A stretch of 64,000 bases of DNA from Ruegeria sp. AD91A (GTDB taxonomy: Bacteria > Pseudomonadota > Alphaproteobacteria > Rhodobacterales > Rhodobacteraceae): assembly GCF_003443535.1 (NCBI RefSeq), contig NZ_CP031946.1:868001-932000 (forward strand). Reading direction: 5' to 3'. Both the position numbers and the translations under genes were made by a program. How positions within the stretch are numbered: position 1 is the first letter of the stretch; every line of letters begins with the position of its first letter. Shown here in pieces: positions 17,578 to 26,027 of the stretch. The notes beneath the pieces were generated by a model. It was not told the origin of the DNA, made no database searches, and saw only the letters and a program-made list of their open reading frames with translations.

Positions 17578-18351
17578 ATGAGCCTGTCCGGTAAAACGGC
17601 AATCATCACGGGATCAAATTCGGGCATCGGGCTGGGCGTAGCGCGCGAGCTGGCCAAGGCGGGTGCCGATGTGGTTCTGAATTCCTATACGGATCGCGAT
17701 GAAGATCATGCGCTTGCCGCAGAGATTGCGAAAGAGACCGGAACCAATGCGCGCTACATCAAGGCCGACATGTCCAAGGGCGAGGAATGCCGATCACTGA
17801 TCGAACAGGCGGGGTCCTGTGATATTCTGGTGAACAATGCTGGTATTCAGCATGTCTCTCCGATCGATAAGTTCCCGGTTGAAAAATGGGACGCAATTAT
17901 CGCAATCAACATGAACTCGGCCTTTCACACCTCGGCGGCTGCGTTGCCGATGATGCGCAAGGCGGGTTGGGGGCGGGTGGTGAACATCGCCTCGGCCCAT
18001 GGTCTGACGGCATCCCCTTACAAGGCGGCATATGTTGCGGCCAAGCACGGCGTGGTGGGAATGACCAAGACCGTAGCGCTGGAAACCGCGCAGGAACCGA
18101 TCACCTGCAATGCCATCTGCCCGGGCTACGTTCTGACGCCGCTGGTCGAGGCGCAGATCCCCGACACGATGAAAGAATACAACATGAGCCGCGAGGATGT
18201 GGTGAAGAACATTCTTTTGGAACGGCAACCCTCCAAGGAGTTCGCCACCGTCGAGCAATTGGGTGGAACGACTATCTTCCTGTGTTCGGACGCGGCGGCT
18301 CAGATCACCGGAACCACAATTTCAGTCGATGGTGGCTGGACAGCACTTTGA
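17578..18351 (+). CDS. bdhA: 3-hydroxybutyrate dehydrogenase (SDR family)
   Basis: A 257-residue NAD-dependent short-chain dehydrogenase. It interconverts (R)-3-hydroxybutyrate and acetoacetate in polyhydroxybutyrate and ketone-body use. The cofactor motif is TGSNSGIGLGVA (TGxxxGIG), the NNAG motif is in ILVNNAGIQHVSPI, and the catalytic Tyr/Lys are in YKAAYVAAKHGVVG. The C terminus VDGGWTAL (preceded by TGTTIS) is typical of BdhA. I chose the ATG at 17578 because GAGGGAG ends seven bases before it. The ATG at 17572 is too close to that site. It is probably cotranscribed with the patatin-like gene 67 bp downstream. Confidence 0.92.
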   Translation: MSLSGKTAIITGSNSGIGLGVARELAKAGADVVLNSYTDRDEDHALAAEIAKETGTNARYIKADMSKGEECRSLIEQAGSCDILVNNAGIQHVSPIDKFPVEKWDAIIAINMNSAFHTSAAALPMMRKAGWGRVVNIASAHGLTASPYKAAYVAAKHGVVGMTKTVALETAQEPITCNAICPGYVLTPLVEAQIPDTMKEYNMSREDVVKNILLERQPSKEFATVEQLGGTTIFLCSDAAAQITGTTISVDGGWTAL

Positions 18352-18418
18352 GGTTTAAAGGGGGCCATTGCCCTCATTCCCCCGAAGCATTCTTTTGCAG
18401 AGACGAAGGGGCAGCGAC

Positions 18419-19444
18419 GTGAAACGGATCAATCTGGCTTTGCAGGGGGGTGGCGCGCATGGCGCGTTCACTTGGGGTGTGCTTGACCGGCTGCTGGATG
18501 AGGAAGACATCGAGGTCGCTGCCATCACCGGAACTTCCGCAGGGGCGCTGAACGCAGCGGCGTACAAGTCGGGAATGGTTCATTCAGGGCGCGAAGGAGC
18601 GCGGGCGCGCCTGGACGGGTTGTGGCAGCGAATGGGCGCGATTGGCGACATGCGTTTCGCCAACTGGTTTCGCGGCCTGGAACCGGCGACCATTGCGCAG
18701 GCGATGGAATATTCGGTACCGTTTTCAATCGGGGATGCGTGGTCGCGAATGGTGTCGCCCTATGCGTATGGGCCGTTCTACAGCAACCCGCTGGAACCGG
18801 TGGTGGACAGGTTCAATTTTGACGAGATTTGCGCGGAAGAAGGCCCGCGCCTTTTCGTGTGTGCCACTTGCGTACGCAGCGGCAAGATCCGCGTCTTTAC
18901 CGGCGACGAGATCAGCACGGACGCTATCCTGGCCTCGGCCTGTTTACCGACCCTGTTCAAGGCGGTTGAGATTTTTGATCCGAAAACAAACCGGACCGAA
19001 GCCTACTGGGACGGCGGGTATACCGGCAATCCGGCTCTCTATCCGCTGTTCAACGATGATTTGCCGGATGACGTGGTGATCGTGAACATCAATCCGCTGG
19101 AGCGCGACGAAGTTCCGGTCACACCGCAGCAAATTCAGAACCGGATCAACGAGATCAGCTTCAACTCATCCCTATTTCGCGAGTTGCGGGCGATCAGCTT
19201 TGTCCAACGGTTGCTGAAAGAGGGCAAGCTGACCTCCGGAGAGATGAGCCGCGTTCTAGTTCACATAATTGCAGATAACGAGTTGATGAACAGCCTGTCT
19301 GTTGCCACCAAGACCGTGCCCAATCCGGTCATACTGCATAAGCTAAAACAGGCCGGACGGGACGCCGCGGACGGTTTTCTTGCCAAACACAAGGACGATT
19401 TGGGGCAGACCAGCACAATTGATCTGCCTGCGATGTTCAGCTGA
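18419..19444 (+). CDS. Patatin-like phospholipase
   Basis: A 341-residue serine hydrolase. The oxyanion loop is LALQGGGAHGAFTWGVLDRL, the nucleophile elbow is GTSAGALNA (GxSxG) and the catalytic Asp is in the DGG motif of YWDGGYTGNPALYPL, so the Ser-Asp dyad is intact. I started at the GTG at 18419, preceded by AAGGGG at eight bases. Upstream in-frame codons back to 18368 have no such site. There is no signal peptide, so it acts in the cytosol or at the inner membrane. Its place directly after bdhA hints at a link with lipid or polyhydroxyalkanoate turnover, but that is inference. Confidence 0.9.
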   Translation: MKRINLALQGGGAHGAFTWGVLDRLLDEEDIEVAAITGTSAGALNAAAYKSGMVHSGREGARARLDGLWQRMGAIGDMRFANWFRGLEPATIAQAMEYSVPFSIGDAWSRMVSPYAYGPFYSNPLEPVVDRFNFDEICAEEGPRLFVCATCVRSGKIRVFTGDEISTDAILASACLPTLFKAVEIFDPKTNRTEAYWDGGYTGNPALYPLFNDDLPDDVVIVNINPLERDEVPVTPQQIQNRINEISFNSSLFRELRAISFVQRLLKEGKLTSGEMSRVLVHIIADNELMNSLSVATKTVPNPVILHKLKQAGRDAADGFLAKHKDDLGQTSTIDLPAMFS

Positions 19445-20122
19445 TTACTCGGGTGGCTGGGTCGGATCTTTTCCATTCGGATAGACAAGCCCCGCTGAAA
19501 TCACCAGTTTGGCTGCGTCTTCGATGCTCATATCCAGCAAGATCACGTCTTCTGCGGGGAAGAACAACAGAAACCCCGACGTCGGGTTGGGCGTCGTGGG
19601 TACGAATACGCTCAGCAGCTCTCCGCCGGTTTCGGCACGTTCGCTTACCTCACCCTTGGCGCTGGTGGAGACAAAGCCGATGGCCCAGATCCCGCGACGC
19701 GGGTACTGGATCAGGCAGGCTTTTTCAAAAGAACGCTCAGTCTGGGCAAACACCGTTTCCGAAATCTGTTTGATCCCGGAATAGACCGAGCGCACGACGG
19801 GCATCCGGTCAACAACACTTTCGGCGAAGTGGATCAGGGAACGGCCCAGAATACCCTTGGCGATCCAGCCGACCAGAATGGTGAAGATCAGGAAGATGAC
19901 CACGCCCACACCGCGCAGGTTGATGCCCACGTACTGTTCTGGCTGGAACTGGTGTGGCACCAGTGGAAGAACCGCGCTATCGATCCAGCCGACCACCGAC
20001 CAGATCAGCCAGACCGTCAACCAGACAGGCGCAATGACAACGACGCCCGTCAGAAAGGACGCGCGCAGCCGTGAAAGCATGCCTGGGCGGCGGTGAGGTT
20101 CTTCGTCGAACGGTGTATTCAT
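19445..20122 (-). CDS. DUF502 membrane protein
   Basis: A 225-residue inner-membrane protein. Two hydrophobic segments lie at about residues 21-45 (FLTGVVVIAPVWLTVWLIW) and 68-90 (GVGVVIFLIFTILVGWIAKG). A soluble part with the conserved DUF502 stretches VYSGIKQISETVF and VFVPTTPNPTSGFLLFFPAE follows. The molecular function of DUF502 is unknown. It is convergent with the patatin-like gene with no gap between stop codons, so readthrough antisense transcription between them is possible. Confidence 0.88.
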   Translation of the reverse strand: MNTPFDEEPHRRPGMLSRLRASFLTGVVVIAPVWLTVWLIWSVVGWIDSAVLPLVPHQFQPEQYVGINLRGVGVVIFLIFTILVGWIAKGILGRSLIHFAESVVDRMPVVRSVYSGIKQISETVFAQTERSFEKACLIQYPRRGIWAIGFVSTSAKGEVSERAETGGELLSVFVPTTPNPTSGFLLFFPAEDVILLDMSIEDAAKLVISAGLVYPNGKDPTQPPE

Positions 20123-20186
20123 GGTGGTTCCGAATGGTTTCCGGAATTAGGTAGTCAATCCACGGCCTTGGTACAATAGGTTAACG

Positions 20187-21098
20187 TCACCTCTGTTTGA
20201 CCAGCGCTTGCGCGATCTTTGCCGCCAACCGTGCATTGTTTCGAACAAGGGCGATATTGGCGACCAAGGACCGGCCTTCGGTCTTTTCAAAGATTCGTTG
20301 CAGCAGATAGGGGGTCACGGCTTTGCCGGTGATACGATGGGCATCCGCATCTGACTGAGCCTCGGCGATGATCGGGGCCAGTTCCTCGGACGGGATCTGA
20401 TCAGCGGCCGGGATCGGATTTGCCACCAACTGCCCGCCGGGCAGACCCAGCGCGCGGCGGGTGGAGTGGGCTTTGGCGATGGCGTCGGCACTGTCCATAC
20501 GAAGGGGCGCGGCAAAGGGCGACTTTGCCGACCAGAACGCAGGAAACTCGTCCTGACCATGTGCAATCACAGGCACGCCCAGCGTTTCCAGAACCTCAAG
20601 CGTTTTGGCGAGGTCGAGGATGGCTTTCGCCCCGGCTGCGACGACAGTCACCGGAGTATGCCCAAGCTCGTGCAGATCGGCAGAGATGTCGAACGTGGTC
20701 TCGGCACCCTGATGCACGCCGCCGATACCGCCGGTGGCAAAAATCTCGATCCCGGCATAATGCGCGGCGATCATAGTCGCCGCAACGGTGGTGGCCCCGG
20801 TGCCACCGGTCGAGATGCACGCTGCCATGTCCGCGCGCGAGATCTTGGCGACAGCTTGAGCCTGACCCAGCCATTGCAGCTGATCCTGCTCCAGCCCCAC
20901 ATGCAATTTGCCTTCGATCACGGCCATTGTCGCAGGAACCGCACCCTCATCTCGGATGTCCTGTTCGACCTGTGCCGCGACCTCGATGTTCTGCGGGTAG
21001 GGCATCCCATGGGTGATGATGGTGCTTTCCAGCGCAACGATGGGCAGGCCCGTGTCCTTGGCGGCGCTGACCTCGGCTGAGTATTGAATGTCGATCAC
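20187..21098 (-). CDS. psuG: Pseudouridine-5'-phosphate glycosidase
   Basis: A 303-residue enzyme that cleaves the C-C glycosidic bond of pseudouridine 5'-phosphate to uracil and ribose 5-phosphate. It opens the family way with ALESTIITHGMPYPQN. It contains ISTGGTGATTVAATM, IFATGGIGGVHQGAE and VVAAGAKAILDLAKTLE, which belong to the PsuG fold and active site. The start is a GTG at 21098 overlapping the psuK stop in a GTGA, so the two are translationally coupled. The pair allows complete pseudouridine catabolism after RNA turnover. Confidence 0.95.
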   Translation of the reverse strand: MIDIQYSAEVSAAKDTGLPIVALESTIITHGMPYPQNIEVAAQVEQDIRDEGAVPATMAVIEGKLHVGLEQDQLQWLGQAQAVAKISRADMAACISTGGTGATTVAATMIAAHYAGIEIFATGGIGGVHQGAETTFDISADLHELGHTPVTVVAAGAKAILDLAKTLEVLETLGVPVIAHGQDEFPAFWSAKSPFAAPLRMDSADAIAKAHSTRRALGLPGGQLVANPIPAADQIPSEELAPIIAEAQSDADAHRITGKAVTPYLLQRIFEKTEGRSLVANIALVRNNARLAAKIAQALVKQR

Positions 21099-22000
21099 AG
21101 TGGGGTTTCTCCGGAAACGTAGGTTGCAGCGGCGTGCAGGGCGCGGGCCATAGCCTCGTCAATGGATGCACCGCCGGATTCTGAGGCGATATGGGCCGCC
21201 ATGAAAGTGTCCCCGGCACCGGTCACGCGTGTGACCAGAACGGCAGGGGGTGTTTGCGTCAGGATATCATCAGAGCTCCCGACGGTGGCTGAATTGCCGC
21301 CATCGGTGACCAGAGCGCGCAGCGCGCCACGATCCAGCAGGCCCTTAGCGGCGGATTCGGAGTCGGTGAACTCGCGCTGACACAGGATGCCGGCCTCTTC
21401 GAGATTCACGTAAAGCGTGGCGCGTGCGTGTTTCAGGAAGGGTAGCAACCGTTCGGCTTTGCCGGGCGAGGCCGGGGCCACGCGAAGATCAGCGCGAGAG
21501 AAAGCAGGGCTTTGAGCAATCTCTTCAAGCAGGTCCAGTGTCAGATTGCCGTCGAGTGCGATTGGGCCTTCAAACGGTGTGTTTTCGTAGCCCAATGGCC
21601 CGTGCATCAAGGGGCGTAGTATCTTTGCGCCAGCGGCTTCCAGCGAATGCGCGTCGGCAATCGCCGCGATCAACCCGTTCGCCCCTTCGACAGCCATGTA
21701 GCGGTCAGTCGGCAAATCCTGCGAACGATAGAGGTGATCCGTCACCATGCCGAGGCGCGAACAGGCGTGAACCAGTTCGTCACCTTCTGGGTCGCGGCCA
21801 ATGGCAGTCAGCAGGGTGGGCGTCATGCCAAAGCGTACCAGTGTCATGGCGATGTTCATTGCAACGCCGCCGGGCAGGCGGGTGATCCGGCCCGGCACGT
21901 CCGAGCCTTGCCTCATGGCGCTGGCCGATCGGCCGATGACGTCCCACAGGACCGAGCCGATGCACAGGATATTGGTGTTCTGAGTCATACGGGATGTCAT
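21095..22000 (-). CDS. psuK: PfkB-family sugar kinase, probable pseudouridine kinase
   Basis: A 301-residue ribokinase-family protein. It has the N-terminal ILCIGSVLWDVIG, the glycine pair in RITRLPGGVAMNIAMTLVRF, and the C-terminal PfkB signature VTRVTGAGDTFMAAHIA with the catalytic Asp. Immediate coupling to psuG indicates pseudouridine as substrate. The start is uncertain: I used the ATG at 22000, but an ATG at 21988 is equally possible and neither has a good ribosome-binding site. Confidence 0.88.
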   Translation of the reverse strand: MTSRMTQNTNILCIGSVLWDVIGRSASAMRQGSDVPGRITRLPGGVAMNIAMTLVRFGMTPTLLTAIGRDPEGDELVHACSRLGMVTDHLYRSQDLPTDRYMAVEGANGLIAAIADAHSLEAAGAKILRPLMHGPLGYENTPFEGPIALDGNLTLDLLEEIAQSPAFSRADLRVAPASPGKAERLLPFLKHARATLYVNLEEAGILCQREFTDSESAAKGLLDRGALRALVTDGGNSATVGSSDDILTQTPPAVLVTRVTGAGDTFMAAHIASESGGASIDEAMARALHAAATYVSGETPL

Positions 22001-22159
22001 GCCGCAGCGGTGGTGCCCGTGCAAGCCGGAACGTTATCGCTATAAGAGATTCCCGATCTGCCGGGGCTGATGTTTCCTTTGGGCTTGCGATCCGTGGCCT
22101 TCGCGGGAACAATCGAGAGCAATGATTGGTGATTTGATTTTCCTGTTGGAGCGTTTCGT

Positions 22160-23302
22160 ATGAATGGCCCTGCCTTCCGTGCCATCCTTCGAGTCCTCAA
22201 AACCTGCGCCCTGAGTATTATTGTTCTTCTGACTGTGCTTCCTGGATCTGTTAAGGCACAAACCGCCCCACCGACAGTTGTTGATTTCTGGGTCAAAGCT
22301 GACACGCTGTTTCTGGAGGTGAAATTGAATGCCGAGGCGATGCTGGCCGGGGCCGACCCGACACAGCCAGAAACCTATTCTGACGATACACAGTACCGAT
22401 CTCTGCGGCGGATGGTGTCGTCGGAACTGGAACCGCAGATCAGAGACTTTGTTCAGGTCTGGAAGCAAAGCCTTGTGGTCGAAGCGCCTGATCGCCTGGA
22501 CCTGTCTTATGAAGGTGTGCGTATACCGGTGGTGGGCGACACGGAAAAAGTGCGTGTTTCCAGATTGTTGTTGACTGCCCGTTTGCCGGATCATGCATCG
22601 AATCTGCGCCTGACCTGGCCGCAGTACAGCGGGTCAGTCGTTCTTCGTCAGCAAAACGTGATGGCCCCGTATACAGGGTTTCTGACTGCCGGAGAAATCA
22701 GCCCACTGATCCCGTTGCAGGGCGGGGCATCGCTGACAACAGAGCAGACACTGCAGACGTATTTCGCAAAGGGGATCAGCCGTTTTGTTCAAAGCCCCCT
22801 CAAGCCATCCATCGTTGTTCTGACACTCGTAATGCTGACACTGAGCCTGCGGCCTGTGGTGTCTCAGGTGGCGTTTTTGGCAGCAGGAGTTTTTATCGGG
22901 CTCGGGTTGGGCACGTACGGCGTGCTGGACGTGCCAGAAAATGTGCAGGACCAGGCGTTGGTGGCCTCGATCATCATTCTGGCGCTATGGAACCTGGTAG
23001 CCCGGCACTTGCAGGTCTGGCGACTGTTGGCTGTGCTTGCCGCAGGTTGTGTTCAAGGATTAGCACTGGCTTCGGATTTGACAAGGATCGGGGTGCCGCC
23101 CGATCATCTGGCCCCGGCTGTTTTTGGGTTTGGCGTCGGAAATACACTGCCTGTCATCCTTGTGGCTGTTCTGACCTTTGCCTGCGCGCTTTTGGTTGCT
23201 GGCGGGTCACACAGAACACGAGGCCGGATTTCGGTTCTGGCCTCGATGCTGATCGCCGGAATCGGCGTGTATTGGATGGCTGAACCCTGGTTGCTGGCTT
23301 AA
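22160..23302 (+). CDS. HupE/UreJ-family membrane protein
   Basis: A 380-residue protein with a signal peptide (cleavage near VKAQT), a periplasmic N-terminal domain of about 190 residues, and a C-terminal block of about six hydrophobic helices from near residue 210 (SIVVLTLVMLTLSLRPVVSQ onward). This two-part form matches the HupE/UreJ_2 family, whose relatives are implicated in nickel or cobalt uptake. No hydrogenase, urease or cobalamin gene is nearby and no riboswitch is evident upstream, so the substrate is open. It is convergent with thiE, the stops overlapping by four bases. Confidence 0.75.
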   Translation: MNGPAFRAILRVLKTCALSIIVLLTVLPGSVKAQTAPPTVVDFWVKADTLFLEVKLNAEAMLAGADPTQPETYSDDTQYRSLRRMVSSELEPQIRDFVQVWKQSLVVEAPDRLDLSYEGVRIPVVGDTEKVRVSRLLLTARLPDHASNLRLTWPQYSGSVVLRQQNVMAPYTGFLTAGEISPLIPLQGGASLTTEQTLQTYFAKGISRFVQSPLKPSIVVLTLVMLTLSLRPVVSQVAFLAAGVFIGLGLGTYGVLDVPENVQDQALVASIIILALWNLVARHLQVWRLLAVLAAGCVQGLALASDLTRIGVPPDHLAPAVFGFGVGNTLPVILVAVLTFACALLVAGGSHRTRGRISVLASMLIAGIGVYWMAEPWLLA

Positions 23303-23919
23303 GACATCGCCGCCAGCAGCGTGTTCAGCGCGCCCAGCGGGTCGTCGCTGCCCCAGATTTCGTCGCCGATACCGAAGAAATCGGTGCAGGGGGCCAGATC
23401 ACGGATCAGCTCGGGCGTCAGACTGCCTTCGGCCACGACCGGGACCTCGATCATCTGGGACCACCATTGGAACAGATCCTTGTCGGCGCGGGTTCCGTCC
23501 CCCAACGTGGCGGTTCCGACGGGTCCGAAGGCCACGTAATCCGCGCCGTGTTCGCCCGCCGTCATGCCGTCATGGCTGGACGCGCCGCAGAAGCTGCCGA
23601 CAATCGCATCGGTGCCCAGTTCCTTGCGCGCGGCGCGGACCGAGCGTGCGCCGTCGTCCAGATGCACCCCGTCCAGCCCTAGACGTTGCGCCAGCAGCAC
23701 GTGGTTCGAGATCACGATGGCCACGTCGCGGGCGTGGGCCACTTCGCGGCAGGCATCAGCGGCACGGGCGATGGTGTCTTCGTCGTTGCCAGCCAGCGCC
23801 AGGCGGATGCAGGCGATCTCGGCCCCGTCCAGAACCGATGCCAGTTTGCCGGGGAACGTGCTCAGCTCGATCGTCGGAGGCGTTATCAGGTAAATCTGCG
23901 GCTGCTCGGGGGTGTCCAT
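23299..23919 (-). CDS. thiE: Thiamine-phosphate synthase-like protein
   Basis: A 206-residue TIM-barrel protein of the ThiE/TenI group. ThiE joins HMP-pyrophosphate and the thiazole phosphate to thiamine phosphate. The strands VAIVISNHVLLAQRLGLDGV and HLDDGARSVRAARKELG, then IVGSFCGASSHDGMTAGEHG and ADYVAFGPVG, correspond to ThiE signature regions. The usual NDR is replaced by SNH and HLGQxD by HLDDGA, so the active site is divergent. No other thi gene adjoins it. A TenI-like or moonlighting role cannot be excluded. Confidence 0.75.
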   Translation of the reverse strand: MDTPEQPQIYLITPPTIELSTFPGKLASVLDGAEIACIRLALAGNDEDTIARAADACREVAHARDVAIVISNHVLLAQRLGLDGVHLDDGARSVRAARKELGTDAIVGSFCGASSHDGMTAGEHGADYVAFGPVGTATLGDGTRADKDLFQWWSQMIEVPVVAEGSLTPELIRDLAPCTDFFGIGDEIWGSDDPLGALNTLLAAMS

Positions 23920-24074
23920 GGGCGCGTCCTTCGGGTTTCAGTCTTTGGCGCGGTTTAGCGGATTGCGGCGGGGAAGCAAACTTTTATGGCTGAGGCCGCG
24001 CAAATAACACCCCCAGCGCCTTGCCCTGCAAGTGCGTGCCGATTACAGCAGGCCAAGTTTTCATAAGGTGAACC

Positions 24075-24818
24075 ATGCCAAGCGACAAATCCCAGCCTTC
24101 CTTCGTGCTTGTTCGCCCGCAGATGGGTGAGAATATCGGTGCTGCTGCCCGGGCAATGTGGAACTTTGGACTGGACCGAATGCGCATCGTGGCGCCCCGT
24201 GACGGCTGGCCAAACCCCAAGGCAGTGGCGATGTCCAGCGGTGCAGGCCGGTTGCTGGATGAAGCACTGCTGTTTCACGATCTGGCCGGATCGCTGGCCG
24301 ACAGCACCTTTGTCTTCGCCACCACTGCACGGCAACGCGGGCTGACGAAACCCGTCTACAGCCCCGAGCGCGCCATGCAGATCGCTGCTGAAAAAGTCGC
24401 GGCGGGCGAAAAGGTTGCGGTTCTGTTCGGCCCCGAACGTGCGGGGTTGGAGAACGAAGACATCGCCAAGGCAAACGCAATCATTTCGGTGCCGGTGAAC
24501 CCGGAATACGCGTCGCTGAACCTGGGCCAATGCGTTTTGCTGACCGCTTATGAGTGGATGCGCCAGACTGGCGACGTGGTGCATGAATCTACAGATCTGG
24601 GCAAAGGTGACTGGGCCACGGGGATCGAGGTTGAAAAACTGGTCGAGCACTACGAGGACCGGTTGGAAGAAGCCGGGTTCTTCTATCCCCCCGAAAAGGC
24701 CGAGGGCATGAAAACCAACCTGCGCAATCTGTGGTCGCGGATGCGGATGACGCGGGCCGATGTGCAGATGCTGCACGGGATCATGCGGCAGATGGTCCGC
24801 TGGAAAGACAAAGGCTGA
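24075..24818 (+). CDS. trmJ: tRNA (cytidine/uridine-2'-O)-methyltransferase TrmJ-like
   Basis: A 247-residue SPOUT-family enzyme that uses S-adenosylmethionine for 2'-O-methylation, probably at tRNA position 32. Motif 1 is VRPQMGENIGAAARAMWNFG, motif 2 is VLFGPERAGLENEDI and motif 3 is NPEYASLNLGQCVLL. Together these form the trefoil knot cofactor site. The C-terminal extension of about 70 residues matches TrmJ rather than TrmL. It lies 60 bp before ctaA on the same strand and could share a transcript. Confidence 0.92.
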   Translation: MPSDKSQPSFVLVRPQMGENIGAAARAMWNFGLDRMRIVAPRDGWPNPKAVAMSSGAGRLLDEALLFHDLAGSLADSTFVFATTARQRGLTKPVYSPERAMQIAAEKVAAGEKVAVLFGPERAGLENEDIAKANAIISVPVNPEYASLNLGQCVLLTAYEWMRQTGDVVHESTDLGKGDWATGIEVEKLVEHYEDRLEEAGFFYPPEKAEGMKTNLRNLWSRMRMTRADVQMLHGIMRQMVRWKDKG

Positions 24819-24877
24819 GGCTGGACCTATCTTCCGCCACACCCTAGCTTGCGACGAAATCAGGACATGAGGACAGC

Positions 24878-26023
24878 ATGAGCGGTAAGCGCAGCATCTT
24901 CGAAGAGGTCTCGGACACGGAAAAACAACAGGCGGTTCAACCCGGTATGATCGACCGGGGGCGCGGCGGCGCACGCAAGGCGATCCGCGTTTGGCTGATG
25001 ATCCTGTTTGCCTTGGTCGTCGCGATGATCGCAGTCGGAGGCCTGACGCGCCTGACCGACAGCGGTCTTTCGATCACCGAATGGCGCCCGATCACCGGAG
25101 CCATCCCGCCAATGATCGACGCGGACTGGCAGGCTGAATTCGACAAATACAAGCAGATTGACCAGTGGCGCATCCAGAACCAGTGGATGGAGCTGAGTGA
25201 CTTCAAAACTATCTACTGGTGGGAATGGGGCCACCGCCAATTGGGCCGCGTGATCGGGCTGGTCTGGGCCATCGGGTTCTTTGGCTTTCTTGTCGCGCGC
25301 AAGGTACCCACGGGTTGGACCGGCAAGCTGCTGATCCCGGGCCTGTTGGGCGGCGTTCAGGGCGCGGTCGGTTGGTGGATGGTCGCCTCGGGCGTGACGC
25401 AGGGCGAGGGCATGACAGCCGTTGCCAGTTATCGTCTGGCCACGCATCTGGGGCTAGCCTTCGTAATTCTGGGCTTCCTGGCGTGGTATATCTTTGAGCT
25501 TGGCCGCGATGAACGTGACCTGATGCAGGCGCGTCGTGCCAAAGAGGCAAAACTGTTCTCGCTTGCGACTGGCCTGATGCATTTCGCTTTTTTGCAAATA
25601 CTCATCGGCGCGCTGGTCGCCGGGATCGACGCCGGAAGGTCTTACACCGACTGGCCGTTGATTGGGGGGCAATTGTTGCCACCGGATGCCACTGCTTTGG
25701 TGCCGGTGTGGCGAAACTTCTTTGAAAGCCCCGGACTGGTGCAGTTCATTCACCGCTGTGCCGGTTACCTGCTGTTTATCTTTGCCATTGTCGTGTGGCG
25801 GCGTGGCAACGCCAGCGCGCATCCGCAGACACGCTTTGCCTTCAATGCAGCTTTTGCTGCGCTGTCGTTGCAGGTCGTAGTCGGCATCGTGACCGTAGTT
25901 TACGGAGCACCATGGCAGATCGCCATATTCCACCAATTCATGGCCGTTGTCGTCTGGACCCTGATCCTGCGCGCACGATTCCTGACAGCCTATCCAATCG
26001 CAACATCTGTGCGCGGAGTTTGA
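24878..26023 (+). CDS. ctaA: Heme A synthase (COX15/CtaA)
   Basis: A 381-residue inner-membrane enzyme that oxidises the C8 methyl of heme O to give heme A for aa3-type cytochrome oxidases. Eight hydrophobic segments are visible. The heme-ligand histidines occur in WWEWGHRQLGRVIG, TGLMHFAFLQ, LVQFIHRCAGYLLF and IAIFHQFMAVVVW. The first segment, RLTDSGLSITEWRPITGAIP, is the standard family signature. Length fits the type-2 alphaproteobacterial/mitochondrial form. Confidence 0.95.
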   Translation: MSGKRSIFEEVSDTEKQQAVQPGMIDRGRGGARKAIRVWLMILFALVVAMIAVGGLTRLTDSGLSITEWRPITGAIPPMIDADWQAEFDKYKQIDQWRIQNQWMELSDFKTIYWWEWGHRQLGRVIGLVWAIGFFGFLVARKVPTGWTGKLLIPGLLGGVQGAVGWWMVASGVTQGEGMTAVASYRLATHLGLAFVILGFLAWYIFELGRDERDLMQARRAKEAKLFSLATGLMHFAFLQILIGALVAGIDAGRSYTDWPLIGGQLLPPDATALVPVWRNFFESPGLVQFIHRCAGYLLFIFAIVVWRRGNASAHPQTRFAFNAAFAALSLQVVVGIVTVVYGAPWQIAIFHQFMAVVVWTLILRARFLTAYPIATSVRGV

Positions 26024-26027
26024 AAAT

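Noticed and set aside
22025..22159. Cobalamin or nickel riboswitch upstream of the HupE/UreJ gene.
   Set aside because: No conserved riboswitch elements are recognisable in this short leader.
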